A DNA stretch of 64,000 bases from Polynucleobacter antarcticus (GTDB taxonomy: Bacteria > Pseudomonadota > Gammaproteobacteria > Burkholderiales > Burkholderiaceae): assembly GCF_013307245.1 (NCBI RefSeq), contig NZ_CP028941.1, positions 186,001-250,000 on the forward strand. Direction: 5' to 3'. Of this stretch, positions 1 to 7,554 are shown in pieces. Within the stretch, counting starts at the first letter, position 1. Every line of letters starts with the position of its first letter. The notes under the pieces were generated by a model. The model made no database searches, was not told where the DNA came from, and worked only from the letters and a program-made list of their open reading frames with translations. The translations under genes and the position numbers were made by a program.

Positions 1-603
1 ATCGATACCTAAGCGTCCCGCTGTATCGACCAATAAGACATCAAAGTAGTGGCGGCGCGCCCAATCTAACGCTGCGATTGCAATGTCATTGGGCTTTTGA
101 TCAATACTGCTTGGGAAAAATTCAGCGCCTACTTGTTTACTGACAGTTTCTAATTGCTCAATCGCTGCAGGACGATAGACGTCACAAGAAACCGTGAGTA
201 CTTTCTTTTTCTTTTTCTCTTGTAAAAACTTGGCTAGTTTTCCAACGGAAGTGGTTTTACCTGCTCCTTGTAGTCCAGCCATCAGTATTACGGCGGGAGG
301 CTGGGTCGCTAAGCTCAGTTCACTACTTTGGGAGGCATCTCCTCGCATCACCTGGGTCAGCTCGCGCTGAACTACGCCTACTAATGCTTGGCCTGGACTG
401 AGGCTTCCAACCACTTCTTCACCAAGGGCTTTGAACTTAATCTGTTCAAGCAGGGATTTGACTACCGGCAGTGCTACGTCAGCCTCCAGTAGGGCTAGAC
501 GGATCTCCCGAAGCATTTCTGCCGTATTACTTTCGGTAAGGCGAGCCTGGCCCCGCATTGTTTTAACAACACGAGATAGGCGGTCGGTGAGATTCTCTAG
601 CAT
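1..603 (-). CDS. ffh: Signal recognition particle GTPase Ffh (5' part; gene runs off the left edge)
   Basis: Ffh binds 4.5S RNA and signal sequences and, with FtsY, brings nascent membrane proteins to the translocon. Translated from the complement, the gene starts at ATG 603 with MLENLTDRLSRVVK, a typical Ffh N-domain start. The P-loop GLQGAGKTT lies near residue 108, and DTAGRLG (G3 region) ends almost at the window edge. About 201 codons are visible, so the rest of the G domain and the methionine-rich M domain lie outside. It is divergent from the membrane-protein gene starting 20 bp away at 624, so both promoters must share or overlap that short gap. The family assignment is secure. Confidence 0.96.
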   Translation of the reverse strand, partial: MLENLTDRLSRVVKTMRGQARLTESNTAEMLREIRLALLEADVALPVVKSLLEQIKFKALGEEVVGSLSPGQALVGVVQRELTQVMRGDASQSSELSLATQPPAVILMAGLQGAGKTTSVGKLAKFLQEKKKKKVLTVSCDVYRPAAIEQLETVSKQVGAEFFPSSIDQKPNDIAIAALDWARRHYFDVLLVDTAGRLGID

Positions 604-623
604 TTATCGATTAGACTTTCCAG

Positions 624-1472
624 ATGGATATTTTAGGTTACTCAGGGTATGGATGGCTTCCACCCGCTCTTTATTTACTTCTTTTGATCTTTTTAAGCTC
701 AAGGTCAAAGGATAAAGTAGAGTCTTCCGCTATGACTGGCTTGATTCGTGCGGCTATTTTTCTTATTTTGGTGATTCATGGGCTGCAGTTACATAACTCA
801 GTCTTTACGCCACAGGGATTTGTGTTTGGCTTTGCCCAGAATCTTTCTCTCATTGCTTGGGTAGGGCTAGCTTTTTATTGGTTCCAGTCTGGCTTCTTAC
901 CGATTGCTAGCTTGCGTTGGTTGGTGTTGGTATTTGCCTTTGTTTGCTCCATCTTTCCCGCTGTATTTTCGGGCACGCTTATTTCGCCTATTGCAGTCTC
1001 AGATCCCTGGTTTAAGGGGCACTTTATCGTCGCCACTATTTCGGTGGGTTTGCTGAGCTTGGCAGCCATGCATGCGATCTTGATGAGCGTTCAAGATCGC
1101 GCTTTACATCGTCAACTAGAGATTGCTCCAAATGGACGACTGGCTCATTGGCTAGAGGATCTCCCGCCTCTATTGACCATGGAAAGCCTGCTCTTTAATT
1201 TACTTTACGTTGGTTTTGCCCTGTTGAGTTTGACGGTATTTTCGGGTTTATTGTTCTCCCAAGCCCTATTCGGTAGGCCTCTGGTTTTTGACCACAAGAC
1301 CATCTTTGCCCTGATTTCTTGGTTTTTGTTTGCCGGCTTACTCATTGCGCGTTGGCGCGTTGGCTTGCGTGGGCGCGTTGCTTTGCGTTGGGTCTTGAGT
1401 GCTTACATTGCCTTACTGTTGGCTTATGTAGGAAGCCGTTTTGTGTTGGAAGTGATTCTTCAGAGAGCATGA
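624..1472 (+). CDS. CcsA/YpjD-type cytochrome c assembly membrane protein
   Basis: A 282-residue integral membrane protein with about eight hydrophobic segments. Its layout fits the YpjD/CcsA (cytochrome c assembly protein) family, and conserved-looking histidines sit near membrane segments (for example HFIVATIS and FDHKTIF). YpjD-type proteins sit next to ffh in many proteobacteria, as here. CcsA relatives handle heme during cytochrome c maturation, but the YpjD branch has no firm function and the tryptophan-rich WWD heme loop of true CcsA is not evident. The stop at 1470-1472 is only a few bases before the next gene, so the two are probably co-transcribed. Confidence 0.85.
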   Translation: MDILGYSGYGWLPPALYLLLLIFLSSRSKDKVESSAMTGLIRAAIFLILVIHGLQLHNSVFTPQGFVFGFAQNLSLIAWVGLAFYWFQSGFLPIASLRWLVLVFAFVCSIFPAVFSGTLISPIAVSDPWFKGHFIVATISVGLLSLAAMHAILMSVQDRALHRQLEIAPNGRLAHWLEDLPPLLTMESLLFNLLYVGFALLSLTVFSGLLFSQALFGRPLVFDHKTIFALISWFLFAGLLIARWRVGLRGRVALRWVLSAYIALLLAYVGSRFVLEVILQRA

Positions 1473-1479
1473 TATTTTG

Positions 1480-1761
1480 ATGAAGTGGTTTCTCTTATTT
1501 GGTGGTATCGCCCTGGCATATTTTTGGTTTAAGGGTAAAAAAAAGGCGGCAGTAGCAGCCACGCAGGCCTCTAAATCTCAGAGCTTGCGGCCTAAAGTCT
1601 CCAATCCAGAAGTGATGGTGCGGTGCCAGTGTTGCGCCGTACATTTGCCTCAATCAGAGGCTATTGCTAAAGACGATCGCTTTTATTGCTCTAGAAAAAC
1701 ATACCCATACTTTGGATGCAACGGGTTGGCTTGGGTCTGCAACTTGGCGTATTTCACCTAA
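1480..1761 (+). CDS. PP0621-family small zinc-ribbon-like protein; 3' end may be frameshifted
   Basis: A short protein with an N-terminal hydrophobic segment (WFLLFGGIALAYFWF), a lysine-rich linker and a C-terminal CQCC...FYCS cysteine cluster. This matches the PP0621 family often found between a ypjD-like gene and ampD. Function is unknown; the cysteines suggest metal binding. The start is ATG 1480, with a TTG one codon earlier. Family members usually end soon after a CSxEH-like motif. Here the frame runs on for about 20 unfamiliar residues to 1761, overlapping ampD. Removing one A from the A5 tract at 1695-1699 would make this ORF read CSRKH and continue in frame into AmpD, so the annotated end is doubtful. 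Confidence 0.72.
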   Translation: MKWFLLFGGIALAYFWFKGKKKAAVAATQASKSQSLRPKVSNPEVMVRCQCCAVHLPQSEAIAKDDRFYCSRKTYPYFGCNGLAWVCNLAYFT

Positions 1762-2293
1762 TCAAGATAATCGACCTGAGGGAGTAACACCCGATTTGCT
1801 GGTGTTGCACCATATTAGCCTTCCGCCTAGTGGCTTTACTGAAAGAAGTAGCACAGCATTCATCGTTGATTTCTTTCAAAATAAACTCAACATATCAAAG
1901 CATCCTTATTTCAGGGAAATAGCCGATCAAGCCGTATCAAGTCATTTCCTCATTTCTCGTAATGGTGAGGTCTTTCAGTTTGTCTCTACCCAAAAGAAAG
2001 CCTGGCATGCAGGTCTGTCTTCTTTTTTGGGTCGGGAAAAGTGTAATGATTTCTCTATAGGTATTGAGCTAGAGGGAGATGAGACACATCCCTTTGAAGA
2101 GATTCAATATGAGGCGCTTGCAAAACTCACTGATCAATTGAGTACAAAGTATCCTAATTTGGCTTTTGCTGGGCATAGCGATATTGCTCCAGGCAGAAAA
2201 ACAGACCCCGGCATTCAGTTTGACTGGAAAAGGTTACAAACAAAAAGCAACATTCCCGCTGAAAAATTTCCCTTCGGATTTGATTCCCGCTAG
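1712..2293 (+). CDS. ampD: 1,6-anhydro-N-acetylmuramyl-L-alanine amidase AmpD
   Basis: Cytoplasmic zinc amidase that removes the peptide from anhydro-muropeptides during cell-wall recycling. Zinc ligands are visible as the first His of LLVLHHISLPP and the His and Asp of GHSDIAPGRKTDPG; the catalytic region is FSIGIELEG. I chose TTG 1712 because it leaves four residues before GWL, close to the five in E. coli AmpD. An in-frame TTG at 1664 is the alternative. Neither has a good ribosome binding site, and both lie inside the preceding PP0621-type ORF. Mpl, encoded at 13278, acts later in the same recycling route. Identity is secure; the N-terminus is not. Confidence 0.9.
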   Translation: MDATGWLGSATWRISPNQDNRPEGVTPDLLVLHHISLPPSGFTERSSTAFIVDFFQNKLNISKHPYFREIADQAVSSHFLISRNGEVFQFVSTQKKAWHAGLSSFLGREKCNDFSIGIELEGDETHPFEEIQYEALAKLTDQLSTKYPNLAFAGHSDIAPGRKTDPGIQFDWKRLQTKSNIPAEKFPFGFDSR

Positions 2294-2328
2294 GGCTAAT
2301 AATTCGAATGTGAGCATACGCTTACTTT

Positions 2329-2361
2329 CTTGCCCTTTGGCTAAGAAGGGCAGTTTTTTTT
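2329..2361 (+). terminator. Rho-independent terminator after ampD
   Basis: A perfect 7-bp stem TGCCCTT/AAGGGCA (2331-2337 with 2346-2352) has an 8-nt loop and is followed by eight T residues at 2354-2361. It lies about 40 bp after the ampD stop and separates that transcript from nrdA. Confidence 0.85.
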
Positions 2362-2430
2362 ACACCAAAATGATCGCAAAATTAATACAAAGCTCAGTGA
2401 AAACCCTGACATTAATTTGTAAGAAATAAC

Positions 2431-2459
2431 TTACTAAGTTTCTATTTTTTCCCTATACT
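2431..2459 (+). promoter_or_regulatory. Putative nrdA promoter
   Basis: A TATACT -10-like hexamer (2454-2459) sits 17 bp after a weak -35-like TTACTA (2431-2436). The -10 falls inside the upstream NrdR box, as expected for a promoter shut off by NrdR. No transcript start is known; the call rests on the hexamers and their position. Confidence 0.5.
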
Positions 2460-2496
2460 TAGTGGCAAATTCAGTTTTAGACACTAGATGTAGTGT
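2450..2496 (+). promoter_or_regulatory. Tandem NrdR boxes upstream of nrdA
   Basis: The downstream box, ACACTAGATGTAGTGT at 2481-2496, is a dyad matching the known NrdR consensus (acaCwAtATaTwGtgt) closely. A second, weaker match, TCCCTATACTTAGTGG, lies at 2450-2465. The box starts are 31 bp apart, about three helical turns, which is the usual paired-box spacing. NrdR is encoded at the right end of this window. The sites predict repression of nrdAB when dATP is high. Confidence 0.82.
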
Positions 2497-2566
2497 TTAA
2501 CTACAGTAATACAGCTTTGATCTTTAATGATTTTTTGTCCAAATAACTATATAAAAGCATAAAAAT

Positions 2567-5533
2567 ATGACATACGCCAATCCAGAGACAGTAGGGCAGA
2601 CAGCCGGCACAATGAACCCAGGTATGAATCCTTCGGATTCAATAAGCCAAACCCCTTCCGCCGGCTTTATTGCTGGTGGTGTAGGTGGTGGTCAAGCTAC
2701 CCAATTGTCTGATTACAAGATTATTCGCCGTAATGGCTCGGTGGTAGCATTTGAGCCGTCCAAAATTGCGATTGCAGTAACAAAAGCATTTTTAGCAGTG
2801 AATGGTGGCCAAGGTGCTGCTTCTGCCCGAGTACGTGAGCAGGTCGAGCAATTAACAAACGCGGTAGTGCGCGCCTTGTTGCGCAGTCGCCCTAATGGCG
2901 GCACTTTCCATATTGAAGATATTCAAGATCAGGTAGAGCTGGCATTAATGCGCAGTGGTGAGCATAACGTTGCTCGTGCTTATGTTCTTTATCGCGAGAA
3001 GCGCAATCAAGAGCGCGCTACACAGCAAGGCATTGCTCAAGAAACGCAAGCCGCTTCACAGGCAACTGACGCTGGCCTTAAGGTTATAGATAACGGCGAA
3101 GAGAAGTGGTTGGATATGGCGGCATTGCGCACCATTATTGAGGCAGCTTGTGAAGGCCTCGGTACCCATATTGTTTCTAGCCCCATCATTACTGAAACGA
3201 TTAAGAATGTATACGATGGCGTCCCAATGGCCCAAGTGTATGATTCCGCAATTTTGGCCTCACGTACTTTAATCGAAATTGATCCGGCTTATAGTCAAGT
3301 CACCGCCCGTATCTTGATGCACGTAATCCGTAAAGAAATTTTAGGTCGTGAAGTCTTGCAAGGCGATATGCAGGCTGAGTACAGCACCTATTTTGCTAAG
3401 TACATTAATGAAGGAATTTCTGCTGAGTTATTAGATCCACGCATGCGTGAGTTTGATCTTCCAAGATTAGCTGCAGCATTGAACGCTAGCCGAGATTTGC
3501 AGTTCAACTACCTTGGACTGCAGACTTTGTATGACCGCTATTTCTTGCACATCGAGGATCGCCGTATTGAAATGCCGCAGGCATTCTTTATGCGTGTGGC
3601 GATGGGCTTATCTTTGAATGAGTTAGATCGTGAGCGTCGTGCTATTGAGTTTTATGAAATCCTATCTACCTTTGATTTCATGTCTAGTACGCCAACACTG
3701 TTTAACTCAGCGACTACACGACCACAGTTGTCGAGCTGCTACTTAACAACTGTAGATGATGATCTTGATGGTATCTACGAAGCCTTAAAAGAAAATGCGC
3801 TCTTGTCTAAGTTTGCTGGTGGTTTAGGTAATGACTGGACTAACGTACGCGCATTGGGAAGTCATATCAAAGGCACTAATGGTAAATCCCAAGGGGTCGT
3901 GCCATTCCTCAAAGTAGTTAATGACACAGCAGTTGCGGTAAATCAAGGTGGTAAGCGTAAGGGTGCGGTTTGCGCCTACCTCGAAACATGGCACTTAGAT
4001 ATCGAGGAGTTCTTAGAGTTGCGTAAGAACACAGGCGATGATCGTCGTCGTACCCATGATATGAATACCTCTAATTGGATTCCAGATTTATTCATGAAGC
4101 GTGTCATGGAGGGTGGTGATTGGACATTATTCTCACCTTCAAATACACCTGACTTACATGACTTATTTGGTAAGGCATTTGAAGCGACTTATGTTGCTTA
4201 TGAGAAAAAAGCAGATGCTGGTGAGCTCAAGCCGTTCCGCCGTATTCCTGCGCAACAATTGTGGCGCAAGATGTTGGGTATGTTATTTGAAACAGGTCAT
4301 CCATGGATTACTTTTAAAGATCCTTGCAACATCCGCAGTCCGCAGCAGCACATTGGCGTAGTTCATTCCTCTAACTTGTGTACTGAAATTACCCTCAATA
4401 CCAATGAGACTGAAATCGCCGTTTGTAACTTAGGCTCTGTGAACTTAACTGCACACATGACAACGGACGCCTCTGGCAAGATGATTTTGGATCATGAGAA
4501 GCTCCAAAAAACAGTGCGCACTGCAATGCGGATGTTGGATAACGTGATCGATATTAATTACTATGCTGTTGCTAAGGCGCGTAACTCGAATTTGAAGCAT
4601 CGTCCAGTCGGTATGGGCATCATGGGCTTCCAAGATTGTTTACATATGCAGCGCATTCCTTACGCTAGCGATGAAGCGGTGAAATTTGCTGATTCTTCTA
4701 TGGAAGCAGTGTGCTACTACGCGTATCAAGCCTCAAATGAATTAGCTCAAGAGCGCGGTGTTTATACGACCTATAAAGGTTCTCTATGGGATCGCGGCAT
4801 TCTTCCGCAAGATTCAGTAGCGCTGTTGGCAGCTGAGCGTGGCGGCTACCTAGAGGTGGATAATTCATCTACTATGGATTGGAGTGGTTTGCGTGCGAAT
4901 ATCAAGCAGTACGGTATGCGGAATTCCAATTGCGTAGCGATTGCACCGACTGCCACAATTTCTAATATTATTGGTGTATCAGCCTGTATTGAGCCTACAT
5001 TCCAGAACTTGTTTGTGAAATCCAACCTCTCAGGTGAGTTCACAGTAGTAAACGAGTACTTGGTACGTGATTTGAAGGATCGCGGCCTGTGGGATGAGGT
5101 GATGATTGCCGATTTGAAGTACTTTGATGGCACTCTGTCCAAGATTGATCGTGTTCCCCAAGATCTGCGCGATTTGTATGCCACTGCTTTTGAAGTGGAG
5201 CCAAGTTGGTTAGTGGAAGCAGCTTCCCGTCGTCAGAAGTGGATTGACCAGGCGCAGTCGCTCAATATCTACATGGGTGGCGCATCGGGTAAGAAGTTGG
5301 ATGATACGTATAAGTTAGCCTGGTTGCGCGGTTTAAAGACAACGTATTACCTTCGCACAATGGCGGCAACCCATATTGAGAAGTCTACTGTGAAGAGTGG
5401 CCAACTTAATGCCGTTTCTAGCGGTGGTGGCGTGAATGGTACCGATGCTGCAGCATCTCAGGAATTAGATGGGCCAGCATGCACTATGCGTCCTGGCGAT
5501 GATGGATTTGAAGAATGTGAAGCTTGTCAGTAA
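2567..5533 (+). CDS. nrdA: Ribonucleoside-diphosphate reductase, large (alpha) subunit, class Ia
   Basis: Large subunit of the aerobic reductase that makes deoxyribonucleotides. The 988-residue protein has a low-complexity N-terminal extension (about 1-48), then an ATP-cone (about 50-147) for dATP/ATP activity control. The catalytic barrel shows SSCYLTT (C391), NLCTE (N603, C605, E607) and VCNLGSVNL (C620), matching the E. coli residues 225, 437-441 and 462. The tail ends CEACQ, giving the CxxC pair that relays electrons from thioredoxin or glutaredoxin. It is longer than E. coli NrdA (about 760), mainly because of N-terminal and inserted sequence. It forms an operon with nrdB 45 bp downstream and is preceded by NrdR boxes. 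Confidence 0.97.
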   Translation: MTYANPETVGQTAGTMNPGMNPSDSISQTPSAGFIAGGVGGGQATQLSDYKIIRRNGSVVAFEPSKIAIAVTKAFLAVNGGQGAASARVREQVEQLTNAVVRALLRSRPNGGTFHIEDIQDQVELALMRSGEHNVARAYVLYREKRNQERATQQGIAQETQAASQATDAGLKVIDNGEEKWLDMAALRTIIEAACEGLGTHIVSSPIITETIKNVYDGVPMAQVYDSAILASRTLIEIDPAYSQVTARILMHVIRKEILGREVLQGDMQAEYSTYFAKYINEGISAELLDPRMREFDLPRLAAALNASRDLQFNYLGLQTLYDRYFLHIEDRRIEMPQAFFMRVAMGLSLNELDRERRAIEFYEILSTFDFMSSTPTLFNSATTRPQLSSCYLTTVDDDLDGIYEALKENALLSKFAGGLGNDWTNVRALGSHIKGTNGKSQGVVPFLKVVNDTAVAVNQGGKRKGAVCAYLETWHLDIEEFLELRKNTGDDRRRTHDMNTSNWIPDLFMKRVMEGGDWTLFSPSNTPDLHDLFGKAFEATYVAYEKKADAGELKPFRRIPAQQLWRKMLGMLFETGHPWITFKDPCNIRSPQQHIGVVHSSNLCTEITLNTNETEIAVCNLGSVNLTAHMTTDASGKMILDHEKLQKTVRTAMRMLDNVIDINYYAVAKARNSNLKHRPVGMGIMGFQDCLHMQRIPYASDEAVKFADSSMEAVCYYAYQASNELAQERGVYTTYKGSLWDRGILPQDSVALLAAERGGYLEVDNSSTMDWSGLRANIKQYGMRNSNCVAIAPTATISNIIGVSACIEPTFQNLFVKSNLSGEFTVVNEYLVRDLKDRGLWDEVMIADLKYFDGTLSKIDRVPQDLRDLYATAFEVEPSWLVEAASRRQKWIDQAQSLNIYMGGASGKKLDDTYKLAWLRGLKTTYYLRTMAATHIEKSTVKSGQLNAVSSGGGVNGTDAAASQELDGPACTMRPGDDGFEECEACQ

Positions 5534-5578
5534 GCCATTTGCTTATTGATCTTATAAAAAAGTATTGAGGAGAAATTT

Positions 5579-6739
5579 ATGTTGAATTGGGAAGAACAAG
5601 TTGCCCCAGCGTTTTTGAAGTCGGGTATTGCACCTCAGCCACTGGCTGCGGAGCAAGAGCGTCCAAAAATAGAAGAGGTTGCGCTAGCCCCATTGGCTGC
5701 AATCGTGGCAGAAAAAATGACTAGTCGCGTGAATGTGGCTGATAAACGCATCATTAACGCTAAGACAGACGTGAATCAGCTAGTGCCATTTAAGTACAAG
5801 TGGGCTTGGGAAAAGTATTTGGCAGGTTGCGCTAACCATTGGATGCCCCAAGAGATCAATATGAATCGCGATATTGCGCTTTGGAAAGATCCTAATGGTT
5901 TAACTGAAGATGAGCGTCGCATCATTAAGCGCAATCTTGGTTTCTTCACCACAGCAGATTCTTTAGCCGCAAACAATATTGTTTTGGGTACTTATCGACA
6001 TATTACGGCTCCAGAATGCCGTCAATACCTATTGCGCCAAGCTTTTGAAGAGGCAATTCATACTCACGCGTACCAATATATTGTCGAATCTTTGGGTTTA
6101 GATCAGAGCGAAATCTTTAATGCGTACAACGAAATTGAGTCGATTCGTGCGAAAGATGAGTTCTTAATTCCGTTTATCAATGTATTAACGGACCCAAACT
6201 TTAAGACTGGCACATTAGAAAACGATCAAAAATTACTTCGTTCACTAATAGTTTTTGCTTGCGTAATGGAAGGTTTGTTCTTTTATGTTGGTTTTACGCA
6301 AATACTTGCAATGGGTCGCCAAAACAAAATGACAGGTGCTGCTGAGCAGTATCAATACATCCTTCGTGATGAGTCGATGCACTGCAATTTCGGGATTGAT
6401 TTAATTAATCAAATCAAGCTGGAGAACCCCCAGATATGGACTTCCGAGTTCAAAGACGAGATCAAATCGATCTTCGAAAAGGCAGTGGAATTAGAGTACC
6501 GTTATGCAGAAGATACGATGCCTCGTGGAGTACTCGGAATGAACGCGCCGATGTTCAAAGGTTACCTAAGATACATCTGTAATCGCAGATGTTTGCAAAT
6601 AGGACTTGACGCCATGTTCCCAAATGAAGAGAATCCATTCCCATGGATGTCAGAAATGATTGATCTGAAAAAAGAGAGAAACTTTTTTGAGACACGCGTT
6701 ATTGAGTATCAAACTGGTGGTGCGCTAAGTTGGGAGTAG
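5579..6739 (+). CDS. nrdB: Ribonucleoside-diphosphate reductase, small (beta) subunit
   Basis: Houses the di-iron centre and tyrosyl radical for NrdA. The 386-residue protein has metal-ligand motifs EEAIHTHAY and [15 protein letters not shown], and an acidic C-terminal tail ending GGALSWE that would dock on NrdA. The Tyr in HTHAYQY lies where the radical tyrosine is expected. A strong ribosome binding site, GAGGAGA (5567-5573), sets ATG 5579 as the start. It is the second gene of the nrdAB operon and a terminator follows at 6882. Confidence 0.96.
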   Translation: MLNWEEQVAPAFLKSGIAPQPLAAEQERPKIEEVALAPLAAIVAEKMTSRVNVADKRIINAKTDVNQLVPFKYKWAWEKYLAGCANHWMPQEINMNRDIALWKDPNGLTEDERRIIKRNLGFFTTADSLAANNIVLGTYRHITAPECRQYLLRQAFEEAIHTHAYQYIVESLGLDQSEIFNAYNEIESIRAKDEFLIPFINVLTDPNFKTGTLENDQKLLRSLIVFACVMEGLFFYVGFTQILAMGRQNKMTGAAEQYQYILRDESMHCNFGIDLINQIKLENPQIWTSEFKDEIKSIFEKAVELEYRYAEDTMPRGVLGMNAPMFKGYLRYICNRRCLQIGLDAMFPNEENPFPWMSEMIDLKKERNFFETRVIEYQTGGALSWE

Positions 6740-7069
6740 TAGTCAGTTAAGCGCATAGCCGGCTAAATAGGAGAGTAGACGGTTGGATAGTTTTAAAAGT
6801 CAGCAAAACCAGACTCAAATCCGAAAACCCTTGTCCAAGGGCGCCTGGATTACTCTCTCTATTTTTTCAAGCAAATTTAAGAAGCCGTTTCCTTTTGGGG
6901 TCACGGCTTTTTTTCCAAGATTCATTAGCGTGCAGCACCTAGTTTCAAGCCGCGCGCCGATGAATGGCTCGCTCGTCTTCTCCAATATGCTGCAAAGCAA
7001 GGCGGAAATGAATGGTCGGGTCTTCTTAATCGGTAGTTTGTATTAATCTTCACGTGAAGGAGTATTACT
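6740..7069 (+). other. 330-bp gap between nrdB and the H1-like gene
   Basis: This stretch holds the nrdB terminator and the leader of the next gene. An 87-codon open frame from TTG 6783 crosses the terminator hairpin and resembles nothing I know, so I do not call it. A 12-bp palindrome CTTCACGTGAAG (7048-7059) overlaps the GAAGGAG ribosome binding site of the H1-like gene. No RNA gene was recognised. Confidence 0.5.
6882..6914 (+). terminator. Rho-independent terminator after nrdB
   Basis: AAGCCGT (6882-6888) pairs with ACGGCTT (6903-6909), followed by a T-run to 6914. It is about 140 bp after the nrdB stop. Confidence 0.75.
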
Positions 7070-7339
7070 ATGGCAATCGCCAAGAAGAAAGTTGCTGCAA
7101 AGAAGCCTGCTGCTAAGAAAAAAGTAGCTGCAAAGAAGCCTGCTGCTAAAAAAGTAGCTAAAAAGAAGCCTGCTGCTAAAAAAGCTGCTGCAAAGAAGCC
7201 TGCTGCAAAGAAGAAGCCTGCCGCTAAAAAGCGTCCAGCTGCTAAAAAGAAGCCTGCTGCTAAAAAAGCTGCTGCAAAGAAGCCTGCTGCTAAGAAGAAG
7301 CCTGCCGCTAAAAAGCGTCCAGCTGCAAAAAAAAAGTAA
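7070..7339 (+). CDS. Lysine/alanine-rich histone H1-like DNA-binding protein (zero-frame product)
   Basis: An 89-residue protein made almost only of K, A, P, V and R in KKPAAKK-type repeats. It resembles the C-terminal tail of eukaryotic H1 and the H1-like nucleoid proteins of betaproteobacteria, and should bind DNA by charge. GAAGGAG at 7056-7062 supports ATG 7070. The gene stops at TAA 7337-7339 directly after an A9-G tract. The -1 frame continues in matching composition to 7461 and ends in a tail typical of this family, so the full product is probably 130 residues. Either frameshifting or an indel in the tract could explain this. Confidence 0.85.
   Translation: MAIAKKKVAAKKPAAKKKVAAKKPAAKKVAKKKPAAKKAAAKKPAAKKKPAAKKRPAAKKKPAAKKAAAKKPAAKKKPAAKKRPAAKKK
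7163..7330 (+). repeat. Near-perfect 84-bp tandem duplication in the H1-like gene
   Basis: Two adjacent 84-bp units (7163-7246 and 7247-7330) differ at only two positions by eye. Each encodes 28 residues beginning KKPAAKKAAAKKPAAKKK. The length is a multiple of three, so the frame is kept. The near identity, even at third codon positions, points to recent duplication or ongoing slippage. Confidence 0.85.
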
Positions 7340-7461
7340 GTAAGCCTGCTGCGAAGAAAGCGGGCAAAGCTGTAAAAAAGCCCGTGGCTAAAAAAGCTGC
7401 TGCTTCAACAACGTTGAATCCTGCTGCTGCTTGGCCCTTCCCAACTGGCACACGCCCGTAA
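7327..7461 (+). other. Candidate -1 frameshift site and C-terminal extension of the H1-like protein
   Basis: The zero frame reads AAA AAA AAG TAA through an A9-G tract (7327-7336). This gives the slippery heptamer A AAA AAG, as in E. coli dnaX. A 7-bp stem, 7344-7350 with 7359-7365 (one G-T pair), starts seven bases later, a suitable spacer. After a -1 shift, 41 more codons (7336-7458) continue the K/A/P style and end LNPAAAWPFPTGTRP before TAA 7459-7461. From memory that tail is conserved in related H1-like proteins. The alternative is a missing A in a homopolymer, by mutation or sequencing error. Confidence 0.65.
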
Positions 7462-7489
7462 GCTTCGGCTTGTAGGCATGTGAAGTTCA

Positions 7490-7517
7490 AAGGGATCTCT
7501 CACGAGATCCCTTTTTT
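7490..7517. terminator. Strong terminator between the H1-like gene and the convergent PfkB kinase gene
   Basis: A perfect 10-bp stem, AAGGGATCTC/GAGATCCCTT (7490-7499 with 7504-7513), has a 4-nt loop and is followed by a T-run to 7517 on the plus strand. It lies between convergent genes and may also end the minus-strand transcript. Confidence 0.88.
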
Positions 7518-7554
7518 ATTATCTAAAAAGAGGCATTCTGCTATTAAGTCGCCC

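Noticed and set aside
6783..7046. 87-codon plus-strand ORF after nrdB, with AGGAG upstream of its TTG start
   Set aside because: It runs through the nrdB terminator hairpin, has no recognisable domain, and would put coding sequence over an intrinsic terminator.
7070..7339. CRISPR-like repetition
   Set aside because: The repeats are contiguous, in frame and encode a lysine/alanine protein; no spacers exist.
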